In this document: positions 8,729 to 16,445 of the stretch, one piece after another
Layout: the number at the start of each line of letters is the position of its first letter
Numbering within the stretch: the stretch's first letter is position 1
Assembly (NCBI GenBank): GCA_963737075.1
Contig: CAVTRI010000002.1
Span: forward strand, 1,922,001 to 1,986,000
Direction of reading: 5' to 3'
Source: CAVTRI01 sp963737075
Lineage (GTDB): Bacteria; Actinomycetota; Acidimicrobiia; Acidimicrobiales; Palsa-688
DNA: 64,000 bases
Translations under genes and position numbers: made by a program
The notes under the pieces: generated by a model
Told to the model about the DNA's origin: nothing
The model's database searches: none
Seen by the model: only the letters and a program-made list of their open reading frames with translations

Positions 8729-9856
8729 ATGAGCCTTGGGTACGGCATGTTTGACGCCGACAATCACCTGTACGAGTCCCACGACGCCTTCACCCGTCAC
8801 CTGCCCGAGCGCCGCAAGCGAGATGTCTATTGGATCACCGGCGAGCGCGGCCACCGCCATCTCGTCGTTGATCGCCGGGTGTACGACTACATTCCGAATC
8901 CCACCTTCGATCCGGTCGCAGTGGCCGGTGCTTTCGACCGCAAGAAGGTCGAGCCCATCGCCAACCACCCAGAGTACCGAGACCGTGATGCCCGTTTGCG
9001 GATATTCGATCAGCAGGGAATCGATGGGGCGTTGCTGTTTCCGACGCTGATCAATGGGTTGGAGGAGGCGATCGGAGGCAATATACCCCTCTACTACGAC
9101 CTTATGTGGGCCTACAACCGGTGGCTCGACGACGACTGGGGCTTTGCCTATCGCGACCGCATCTTCGCCACACCGATGATTCCCTTCGGAGATACCGACA
9201 GGGCGATCGAGCTGCTCGAATGGGCCATTGGCCAGGGAGCGAGGGCGATTGCCGTTGCGGCCGCCCCAGCCTTGACGATGTTCGGTTACCGCTCGCCGGC
9301 CGATCCCATGTTTGACCCCTTCTGGGCGCGCTGCGCCGAGGCCGACATGATCGTGTGCGCCCACGCCGGGGCCAATCACTATAACCGGTACTCGGGCGAC
9401 CTGACCGGGCATTATGAGCAGCGCCCGTTCGAGGACCAGACACTCGACGTCCTCATAAACCATGGCCGAGCCGTTTCGGATTACCTGGCTGCGCTGGTGT
9501 GGCAGGGCGCGCTCACCCGCTTCCCGGAACTACGGGTGATCTCGGTCGAGAACCGCTCAGAGTGGGCTGTCCCGTTGCTCAAGGCGTTCCGGCGTTTCTA
9601 CCGGCCGGGAACACTGTCTGAAGACCCGATCGAGACCTTTCATCGTTGCGTTTGGATATCGCCCCACTGGGAGGACGACCTCGAGGAGTTGGTCGATCAT
9701 GTGCCCCCGGAACGAGTGGTGGCTGGCTCGGACTGGCCCCACTACGATTCATTGGCTGAGCCCGCCAGCTTCGCCAAGTACCTGGACGGCTTCAGCGACG
9801 AGGTCATCCGCAAGATCATGCGAGACAACCTCCGGTCCCTCCTCAACGTCGCCTGA
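8729..9856 (+). CDS. Amidohydrolase, amidohydrolase_2 TIM-barrel family
   Basis: A 375-residue protein with the DxHxxE metal motif at its very N-terminus (Asp11, His13, Glu16 in DADNHLYES), a histidine in IVCAHAGAN, and a late AGSDWPHYD. The length and motif order match predicted metal-dependent hydrolases of the TIM-barrel fold near ACMSD and gamma-resorcylate decarboxylase. The ATG at 8729 has GGGGGAC just upstream. The stop lies six bases before the stop of the opposing Rieske oxygenase, so these are tightly convergent genes. It is divergent from the enoyl-CoA hydratase and probably shares a control region with it. Reaction and substrate are not determinable here. Confidence 0.78.
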   Translation: MSLGYGMFDADNHLYESHDAFTRHLPERRKRDVYWITGERGHRHLVVDRRVYDYIPNPTFDPVAVAGAFDRKKVEPIANHPEYRDRDARLRIFDQQGIDGALLFPTLINGLEEAIGGNIPLYYDLMWAYNRWLDDDWGFAYRDRIFATPMIPFGDTDRAIELLEWAIGQGARAIAVAAAPALTMFGYRSPADPMFDPFWARCAEADMIVCAHAGANHYNRYSGDLTGHYEQRPFEDQTLDVLINHGRAVSDYLAALVWQGALTRFPELRVISVENRSEWAVPLLKAFRRFYRPGTLSEDPIETFHRCVWISPHWEDDLEELVDHVPPERVVAGSDWPHYDSLAEPASFAKYLDGFSDEVIRKIMRDNLRSLLNVA

Positions 9857-9862
9857 ACCACC

Positions 9863-11284
9863 TCAGAATCCGAGGTCGGCGATAGGCACATCGATCGTGG
9901 TGTTGACCTTCTGGATAGCTGGGACCAGCTTCTCGTTGGGGAGGCCCGCGAGGTAGCCGTCTACCACCCGTTCGAAGTTGGAGATCAGACCCTCGACCTC
10001 GTCAGACAGTCGCATGTACTCAAACCCCTTGGCGTGCAATCCCTTTTGCTGCTTCGGTAGGTTGGAGTAGTCCTGCGCAGGGATGGGAGGCCAGCGACGG
10101 TCGTCGGGACCCATAGGCTCGGGCGGCGTTGGCTTTCCAGGTTCGCGACCCGGCGGGAAACGGGTGAGGGACCACAGCTCGAACAGGGTTTCTTCCGGCC
10201 CCAGCGGGCGGATGCGGTAGGAGGACGCGCTGCTGAAGGTAGGGAGCAGGAAGTAGTGCGGAAAACAAAAGCCGATCGGCGAGGTGATGCCTTGCGCGGC
10301 GAGCTCGTTGAGGTCGGGGATGTCGCATCCCGCTCCTCGGTACCACTGCACGACGGCGTCGTTGAGGGCCCGCTGCCAGGTGGCCATGGCGAGCGCGGGG
10401 TCTGCCGGTAGCTCCATGTTGCGGAGCCCCTCGGCGATGCGAACGTCGTTGGCGTGCGTCATACCGGCCATGCCGTCGCTGAGCGTACGCATGTAGTAAA
10501 GGTTGGCGTCGACCAGCTGCCGCGGGTCCGTGATGGCTGCGGTGCGTCGGGCGATGGCCGCCCTCAGGGAATCCCTTGAACCCGACTCACGGTAGATGCT
10601 GTTCGGTCCCTTTTTGGTGCCGGGCGGGTTGAGCTGCGGATGGGTTTGCATGACGTGGTAGCCCTCCATGAACGCCTCCATGGCGAGCTTCCAGTTGACG
10701 GGCAAATGGCAGGCCAACCACCACTCCGTTCGCAGCGACTCGACCTTCCACGCATCATGAACCGTGGCGAACGGCTCGAGGCACTCGCGCAGCGGCGGGG
10801 CGTTGTCGTCCAGGTTGATCCACGCGCACCCGCCCCATATCTCACAGCGCACCGACGTCAGGTTGAGATCCTCAGGACGGCGATTGTGCTCGGCGAACAA
10901 ATCCGGCTGATAGAGGAAGGTGTTCGCTCCGTCGAGCCCGTAGCACCACCCGTGGAACGAGCACGTGAAACCGCTCTGACAGTTGCCCCGGCCTTCGACG
11001 AGCTTGACGCCCCGGTGGCGGCAGGCGTTGTAGTACGCCTTCACCCCCCCGTCGCTGGCGCGTACCACGATGATCGACTGGTCGAGAATCTCGTATTCGA
11101 CAAAGTCGCCCGCCTGAGGAATCTCCTCGAGACGACATGCCATTTGCCATACGCGTGGCCAAAACAGTTCGGCTTCCATCGCGTAGAAGTCCGGGTCGTA
11201 GTACCGTTGTTTTGGCACCCGATCGGGGTACTCGATGGCGTACGGCACGGGAAGCGCCGACCACTGCCGTTCTACGGTCGCCAT
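9863..11284 (-). CDS. Rieske [2Fe-2S] aromatic-ring oxygenase alpha subunit
   Basis: A full-length 473-residue oxygenase. The Rieske domain has Cys88 and His90 in ACRHRG and Cys108 and His111 in CSFHGW. The catalytic domain shows MEAFMEGYHVMQTHP, which holds the two histidine ligands of the mononuclear iron. Such proteins hydroxylate or demethylate aromatic or alicyclic acids with electrons from a separate reductase; no ferredoxin or reductase gene is seen nearby. The downstream direction ends against the convergent amidohydrolase, and the enoyl-CoA hydratase at 11327 lies 42 bases upstream on the same strand. It is distinct from the partial Rieske gene at the window start. Confidence 0.9.
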   Translation of the reverse strand: MATVERQWSALPVPYAIEYPDRVPKQRYYDPDFYAMEAELFWPRVWQMACRLEEIPQAGDFVEYEILDQSIIVVRASDGGVKAYYNACRHRGVKLVEGRGNCQSGFTCSFHGWCYGLDGANTFLYQPDLFAEHNRRPEDLNLTSVRCEIWGGCAWINLDDNAPPLRECLEPFATVHDAWKVESLRTEWWLACHLPVNWKLAMEAFMEGYHVMQTHPQLNPPGTKKGPNSIYRESGSRDSLRAAIARRTAAITDPRQLVDANLYYMRTLSDGMAGMTHANDVRIAEGLRNMELPADPALAMATWQRALNDAVVQWYRGAGCDIPDLNELAAQGITSPIGFCFPHYFLLPTFSSASSYRIRPLGPEETLFELWSLTRFPPGREPGKPTPPEPMGPDDRRWPPIPAQDYSNLPKQQKGLHAKGFEYMRLSDEVEGLISNFERVVDGYLAGLPNEKLVPAIQKVNTTIDVPIADLGF

Positions 11285-11326
11285 ATCCTCTCCCTCACAA
11301 CTGCGTCGCGCTCGCAGCCATGGTAG

Positions 11327-12139
11327 TCACTCGGAGGTACCCTCGGCTGCGGCACCACCGGGAGCGGGCCAGCGGTTGACAAACACAGGATCGCGTTTTT
11401 CGGCGAAGGCTCGTGGTCCTTCGAGCACGTCCTCGCAGAGGAGCAGGCGCTGATTGACCGCCCGATAAAACTCGATCTGCTCACGGATCGCTAAGTTTCG
11501 CCAGTGATAGGCGACCTGTTTGGAGGCCTGCACGGCGACTTGCGAGTTCGAAGCGATCATCTCGGCGATGCTCATGGCGGTGTCCATCAGCTGAGCGGGA
11601 CGCGACAGCCGCTGCACCAGGCCGAACCGGGCCGCGTCCTGCGCGCTCAGACGGTCGGCGGTCATCAGCAGGTACAGCGCCTCGCCGAGAGGCAGGTAAC
11701 GGGCGAGCATGTTGACGCCCACGCCGGCCATGATGCCTCGCTTGACCTCGAGCAGGCCAAACCACGCGGTGTCCGCGGCGACCCGGATGTCGCAGTTGAG
11801 CGCGAGCTCGAACCCGCCCGCTACCGCGAGGCCGTTGACGGCGGCAATCGTAGGCTTTGGGCTGCTGCCGACTCCCCACAAGTCCACCGACGAGACGCCC
11901 ACGTTGACGTTGCCCCCCTCGAACCGGTTGGACATCTCCGTCAGGTCGAAGCCAGATGAGAACGCGCGGTCACCCGCACCAGTGATGATTGCGACGTACT
12001 GGTCAGGGTCGCGGTCGAATTCCGCCATGACGCCGGTGAGCTCGTCGCCCATCGCGCTGGTGAAGGCGTTGAGCTTCTCCGGTCGATGCAGCGTGATGAT
12101 GGTTGCGTGCCCGTGGCGTTCCACAAGGACGTCGGTCAT
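11327..12139 (-). CDS. Enoyl-CoA hydratase/isomerase family protein
   Basis: A 270-residue crotonase-like protein. AFSSGFDLTEM and AVNGLAVAGGFELALNCD mark the CoA-binding and oxyanion loops, and the tail ends with EKRDPVFVNRW. Glu sits in LLEVKRGIMAG, but at the first catalytic position the residue pattern is less typical, so hydratase versus isomerase cannot be decided. I chose the ATG at 12137-12139 since the longer frame to 12577 runs through the divergent acyl-CoA synthetase. Only 27 bases separate it from that divergent gene. It is probably co-transcribed with the Rieske oxygenase downstream. Confidence 0.87.
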   Translation of the reverse strand: MTDVLVERHGHATIITLHRPEKLNAFTSAMGDELTGVMAEFDRDPDQYVAIITGAGDRAFSSGFDLTEMSNRFEGGNVNVGVSSVDLWGVGSSPKPTIAAVNGLAVAGGFELALNCDIRVAADTAWFGLLEVKRGIMAGVGVNMLARYLPLGEALYLLMTADRLSAQDAARFGLVQRLSRPAQLMDTAMSIAEMIASNSQVAVQASKQVAYHWRNLAIREQIEFYRAVNQRLLLCEDVLEGPRAFAEKRDPVFVNRWPAPGGAAAEGTSE

Positions 12140-12166
12140 GCTCGGGCAACGGTATACGATCCGCCA

Positions 12167-13774
12167 GTGGAGTACGCCCCGGCGCCTCTGCCAGAGGAAC
12201 TGCGCGCGCGATACCGGTCGGCCGGGCTGCAGACGGACGCCACCCTGCCCCATCTCATGCGGCGCAACCTCTACGAGTTCGGAGCTGCCCCGGCGGTCAT
12301 CGACGGCGACAGGAGCTTCACGTGGCACCAGTTCCTCGACGGCGCATTCCGATTCGCGGGGTTCCTTCAGGCCCAGGGGGTAGGACCGGGCGACGTCGTG
12401 GTCTGGCAGCTGCCCAACTGGTGGGAGGCGCTTGCCGTCGCCTACGGGGTGTGGGCCGCGGGCGCCGTCTCGGCGCCTGTGGTGCCGACCTATCGCGAGC
12501 GTGAGTTGACCCGCGTCGTCGAGGCGGTGCGTCCCAGGTGCGTGGTGGTCCCCGAGCGGTTCCGCACGACCGACCATGTCGGCCTCATGGAGGAAGCTCT
12601 CGCCAGCAGCTCCTCGGTCTCGCCCGTACGGGTCGTCATCCGGGGCGCGGGCCGGGGATGGAAGCGGTGGGACGAAACGCTCGAGTCGGCGCCGGTCACT
12701 GCGCAGCCGCTGGATCCTGGCGCGCCGTCATCGGTTGGGTTCACGTCGGGAACCACGTCCGGCTCCAAAGCGGTGGTGGTGAGCACCCAGACGCAGCTCG
12801 CGGTGCCGCTTCGACACGTGCGGGCGGTTCCGTACACCTGGAGGGACCGCGGGTACATGCCGGCGCCTGTCTCCCATATAACCGGCCTGGTGATGGCGGT
12901 GTTGATCCCCCTCGTCTCAGGATGCAGCGTCGTGCTCGCGGACCGCTGGGATGCCGAGCAGGCGGTCAAGGCCATCCGCCGCCACGGCGTGACCTACTCG
13001 GCCGGGGCGCAGGTGTTCGTCGAAGAGTTGGTGGCGGCGACCGAAGCCGCCGGTCTCGACTCCCTGCCGCTGCGCTGCGGCTACAACTGCGGAGGGAGCA
13101 CCATCTCCGCCGACCTGGCATACCGGTGCGAGGAGTTGCAGATGAACCCTCGCCGGGCCTACGGCATGACCGAGTGTCCGACCGTGTCGGCGAGCTCGAC
13201 CTTCGACCCGCCGGAGGTTCGCCTGCTGACCGACGGCCGCATCCTCCCTTGCTGCGAAGTGAGGGTGGTCTCGTCTGAGGGACGCGACCTGGGTGCGGGC
13301 GACATCGGTGAGTTCGTCGTCCGCGGACCGCAACGGGCCCTCGGCTACGTGGATCCGGCCGATACCGCGGAGGGGTTTGACCACGACGGCTGGTTCCGCA
13401 CCGGTGACCTTGGCAAGGTGGATCGGGACGGCTTCCTCACCGTTACCGGTCGCACCAAGGACATCATCAACCGCGGCGGGGAAAAGCTCTCGGCTCGCGA
13501 GATCGAGGAGGCCATCGCCCGCCACCCGCGAGTACGCGAAGTCGCAGTCGTCGCCGCCCCGCACCCCCGGCTGGGCGAGGAGCCGGCGGCGTTCGTCATC
13601 CTCGACGGAGGGGGGCTCGACGGCGACCACCTCGCCCAGTTCGTACGGGCGCAGGGCTTGGCGTCTTACAAGGTTCCCCGTACGTGGGTCGGCATCGATT
13701 CGCTTCCCCGCACGCCGTCGGGGAAGGTGAAGAAGTATGAGCTCGTCGACCGCCTGTCGGTCGTCAGGGAATGA
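12167..13774 (+). CDS. AMP-forming acyl-CoA synthetase
   Basis: A 535-residue member of the ANL (acyl/aryl-CoA ligase) family. The ATP-binding loop is SVGFTSGTTSGSK, RAYGMTE is the adenylate-binding A5 region, and GWFRTGDLGKVDRDGFL with GRTKDIINRGGEK is the hinge. The catalytic lysine lies in PRTPSGKVKKYE. These enzymes activate carboxylic acids as CoA thioesters. I chose a GTG at 12167 to give a normal N-terminus; the frame is open upstream to 12086 but overlaps the divergent hydratase. The stop at 13774 overlaps the ribosome-binding region of the next gene, so it forms an operon with the thiolase-like and DUF35 genes. The acid substrate is unknown. Confidence 0.88.
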   Translation: MEYAPAPLPEELRARYRSAGLQTDATLPHLMRRNLYEFGAAPAVIDGDRSFTWHQFLDGAFRFAGFLQAQGVGPGDVVVWQLPNWWEALAVAYGVWAAGAVSAPVVPTYRERELTRVVEAVRPRCVVVPERFRTTDHVGLMEEALASSSSVSPVRVVIRGAGRGWKRWDETLESAPVTAQPLDPGAPSSVGFTSGTTSGSKAVVVSTQTQLAVPLRHVRAVPYTWRDRGYMPAPVSHITGLVMAVLIPLVSGCSVVLADRWDAEQAVKAIRRHGVTYSAGAQVFVEELVAATEAAGLDSLPLRCGYNCGGSTISADLAYRCEELQMNPRRAYGMTECPTVSASSTFDPPEVRLLTDGRILPCCEVRVVSSEGRDLGAGDIGEFVVRGPQRALGYVDPADTAEGFDHDGWFRTGDLGKVDRDGFLTVTGRTKDIINRGGEKLSAREIEEAIARHPRVREVAVVAAPHPRLGEEPAAFVILDGGGLDGDHLAQFVRAQGLASYKVPRTWVGIDSLPRTPSGKVKKYELVDRLSVVRE

Positions 13775-13787
13775 AGGAGGTCGCTTC

Positions 13788-14969
13788 CTGGCTCGACTCA
13801 ATGACGCTGCGGTGGCTGGCATCTACGTGTCGGAGCAGGGAGACCTGGCTGCCCGGGACCAGGCCGACCTCTACTGGGAGTGCGTGGAGGGCGCCCTCGC
13901 GGACGCCGGCCTCTCGCTGGCCGATGTGGACGGCCTCATCGGCCTCGCCCCGGAGGGGGTTGGTCTTCGCGAGGGACTTCCGGGCGCGGCGGTCGCAGAC
14001 GCCCTCGGCCATCCCCTTCGCTTCCATGCTTCGACCGCTATCGGCGCCGCCGGACAAGCGGCCGGTGTTGGATTGGCGGCACTTGCCGTGGCCCATCACA
14101 TGGCCGAGGTGGTGATCGTGCCCACGGCTGCTGCTGGCCGAGGGCGCGGATACACCGCAGCGGACCCCGCCGAAACGCAAGCTCGCCTCGGCGTGCTGGG
14201 GACGCCCTACGAGTATGTCTGGGGCACCACCCGGGTCGCCGACTACGCCCTGCTCGCGCGGCGCCACATGCACGACTACGGCACCACCTCCGACCAGCTG
14301 GCCGACGTGGCGGTCGCCCAGCGCCACTCGGCGACGCTCAACCCTCGCTCGGTCATGGGGGTGCGCGGCGACATCACCATCGGCGACGTGCTCTCTTCGC
14401 CGATGATCGCCGACCCCCTGCATCTCCTGGACTGCTGCATCATCAATCAGGGCGGGGGTTGTCTTGTGGTCACCTCGCTGTCGCGTGCGCGCCTGGATGG
14501 CCGTCACCCTCCTGTCGTCCTCCTGGGCTGGGGTGAGGGCCATAGCTACCTCGACCCTCACCAGCATCCAAACCTGACGTCGTTTGCCGGAAGCCTGGCG
14601 GCCGACACCGCCTTCGGCATGGCCGGTGTGTCGCGCGGTGACATCGACGTGGCCGGCATCTCGGACCACTTCACGATCAACGTGGTCATCGAGCTCGAAG
14701 ACGCCGGATTTTGCCCCAAGGGTGAAGGCGGAGGCTTCGTGGAGGGGGGCGCCCTGGCGCTCGACGGGCGCCTGCCGACCAACACCCACGGCGGGTATCT
14801 CTCCGGCACGCACGCTGCCAGTTGCGGCCTGTTCACGCTCATTGAATTGGTGACCCAGTTGCGCGGGCAGGCCGGGGCCCGTCAGGTCCAAGGCACCGAA
14901 CTGGCATACGCCTGCGGCGTGGGCGGGGTGTCACAGTCGCAGTACGGGGCGATCCTGGCCCGCCTGTGA
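13788..14969 (+). CDS. Thiolase-like (lipid-transfer/SCP-x type) protein
   Basis: A protein of about 393 residues with the thiolase fold. HASTAIGAAGQAAGVGLAAL occupies the usual nucleophile loop but has no cysteine. The conserved C-terminal segments DHFTINVVIELEDAGFCPKG and NTHGGYLSGTHAAS are present. Non-cysteine members such as Ltp2 pair with a DUF35 protein and act as retro-aldolases in steroid side-chain breakdown, and the next gene here is such a partner. The start is unusual: GGAGG at 13776-13780 best serves a CTG at 13788. A GTG at 13812 is too close to the conserved core, and the ATG at 13737 lies inside the synthetase gene. Confidence 0.8.
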   Translation: MARLNDAAVAGIYVSEQGDLAARDQADLYWECVEGALADAGLSLADVDGLIGLAPEGVGLREGLPGAAVADALGHPLRFHASTAIGAAGQAAGVGLAALAVAHHMAEVVIVPTAAAGRGRGYTAADPAETQARLGVLGTPYEYVWGTTRVADYALLARRHMHDYGTTSDQLADVAVAQRHSATLNPRSVMGVRGDITIGDVLSSPMIADPLHLLDCCIINQGGGCLVVTSLSRARLDGRHPPVVLLGWGEGHSYLDPHQHPNLTSFAGSLAADTAFGMAGVSRGDIDVAGISDHFTINVVIELEDAGFCPKGEGGGFVEGGALALDGRLPTNTHGGYLSGTHAASCGLFTLIELVTQLRGQAGARQVQGTELAYACGVGGVSQSQYGAILARL

Positions 14970-14973
14970 TCTG

Positions 14974-15378
14974 ATGGAATACCAAGGATTTCGTCCCGAG
15001 GTGCCCCCGCGGCACGCGCCGTTCTGGGAAGCGCTTCGGTCCCACCGTCTCCTGCTTCAGCGGTGCGACGATTGCGGCCGATACCGCTTCGTCCCCGGGG
15101 AGATGTGCTCCCTCTGCTACTCCCGCCGCATGACGTGGACGGCCGTGAGCGGCCGGGGCACCCTGTACACCTACACCGTTGTGCGCCGGGCGCCGACCCC
15201 CGCCTACCAGGCTCAGGCCCCCTACGTCCTCGTCGAGGTCGAACTGGAGGAGGGCCCACGGGTTACGTCCACACTGGTCGACATGGAGCCTGAGAACGTG
15301 CGCATCGGCATGCCCGTTGTTGTCGTCTTCGACGATGTTGCGCCCGACCTCACGCTTTATCGTTTCACTCCGAGGTAG
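14974..15378 (+). CDS. Zinc-ribbon/OB-fold protein (DUF35), thiolase partner
   Basis: A 134-residue protein with a rubredoxin-like zinc ribbon (RCDDCGRYRFVPGEMCSLC, two CxxC pairs around residues 31-51) followed by an OB-fold with GRGTLYTYTVVRRAP. This is the standard layout of the DUF35 family. Known members form complexes with thiolase-like or acyl-CoA hydratase proteins and help bind the acyl-CoA. It starts four bases after the thiolase-like gene, so the two are almost certainly co-translated. The zinc ligands are seen; the partnership is inferred from adjacency and from known Ltp2/ChsH2-type complexes. A second such pair occurs at 56070-57739. Confidence 0.88.
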   Translation: MEYQGFRPEVPPRHAPFWEALRSHRLLLQRCDDCGRYRFVPGEMCSLCYSRRMTWTAVSGRGTLYTYTVVRRAPTPAYQAQAPYVLVEVELEEGPRVTSTLVDMEPENVRIGMPVVVVFDDVAPDLTLYRFTPR

Positions 15379-15478
15379 TCGGGGCGCCAGTACCGGCGCT
15401 TCCGTTCCGCCGGTCCTCACCGGATCCTCTATAGATCGCCCTGGACAGAGGCGAGCGTCTCTGGCGGCAAGCTCCTGG

Positions 15479-16405
15479 CTACGACGGAGATTTCGCGATC
15501 GCGTCCACCTCTGCCGTCTCGGCCGGCGACAGCTGCCAGCTACCAGCCGCGACATTGGCCTCCACCTGGCCAGGCTTGGTGGCGCCGGCGATCACTGACG
15601 CCACCCACGGCTTCGCCCCCAGCCAGGCGAAGGCGAGATCGAGGATGCTGTGGCCGTGATCGCTTGCCCACGTCGAAAGCGCGTCGACGGTGTCGAACGC
15701 CTGATCGCTGAGCATGCTGGTGGCCCGCTCGCCCCACCGGTGCAAACGGGTGCCCTCGGCCGGCGCCTCCCCGCGCTTGTATTTGCCGGTCAAAAGTCCG
15801 CTGGCCAGTGGGAAATACGGCATATAGGCGATACCGAGCTCCTGGCAAGTGGGAATGACCTCGGCCTCGTCCTGCCGGTTGAGCAGGTTGTAGTGGTTTT
15901 GCACACTGACAAACCGCGGGCCGGTGCCGGCCGCTGCCTCCGCCTCCCTCAGCTGGGCGGCCGAGAAGTTGGAGCAGCCGATCTCCCGCGCCTTCCCCTC
16001 GGCGACCAGTTCGACCAGCGCCCCCAGGGTGTCCGCTACAGGTGTTTGTGGGTCCGGCCGATGAAGCTGGTACAAGTCGATTCGGTCCGTGCCGAGCCGC
16101 CTGAGGCTGGCCTCACATGCCCTCTTGACATAGTCGGGCTTGGCTCCGCCCGTGCCTTCCTGGCCCCGAACCGGGCTTCCGAATTTGGTAGCGATCAGTA
16201 CTTCATCCCGGCGCCGGCCGAGCGCCTGACCGAGGCGCTCTTCGCTGTCTCCGTACGAATCGGCGGTGTCGATGAAGTTGATCCCTCGCTCCAGAGCAGC
16301 CTCGACCACCGGCGGCACGGCACCGGCGGCCATTCCCATCCCGAAGTTGTTGGTGCCGAGTCCTACCAGGGTTACCTCGAGCGTCCCGAGCTTGCGTGTC
16401 TGCAC
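15479..16405 (-). CDS. Aldo/keto reductase
   Basis: A 308-residue NADPH-dependent oxidoreductase of the aldo/keto reductase superfamily. The catalytic tetrad is visible: Asp in FIDTADSYG, Tyr in the same stretch, Lys in IATKFG and His in YQLHRPD. CSNFSAAQL and SVIAGATKPGQV are the usual cofactor-binding loops. It reduces carbonyl groups to alcohols, probably in the cytosol. It converges on the DUF35 gene, with about 100 bases between stops, and is followed upstream by a molybdenum hydroxylase gene on the same strand. No pathway can be assigned. Confidence 0.9.
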   Translation of the reverse strand: MQTRKLGTLEVTLVGLGTNNFGMGMAAGAVPPVVEAALERGINFIDTADSYGDSEERLGQALGRRRDEVLIATKFGSPVRGQEGTGGAKPDYVKRACEASLRRLGTDRIDLYQLHRPDPQTPVADTLGALVELVAEGKAREIGCSNFSAAQLREAEAAAGTGPRFVSVQNHYNLLNRQDEAEVIPTCQELGIAYMPYFPLASGLLTGKYKRGEAPAEGTRLHRWGERATSMLSDQAFDTVDALSTWASDHGHSILDLAFAWLGAKPWVASVIAGATKPGQVEANVAAGSWQLSPAETAEVDAIAKSPS

Positions 16406-16445
16406 CCCACCCTTCTACCACAAGAACGGGATTCGAACCCTGGAG

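Noticed and set aside
16428..16440. GGGATTCGAACCC, resembling a tRNA T-arm on the minus strand
   Set aside because: Only three stem pairs form around the loop, and the sequence where the D and anticodon arms would be is the coding end of the molybdenum hydroxylase gene. Probably coincidence.
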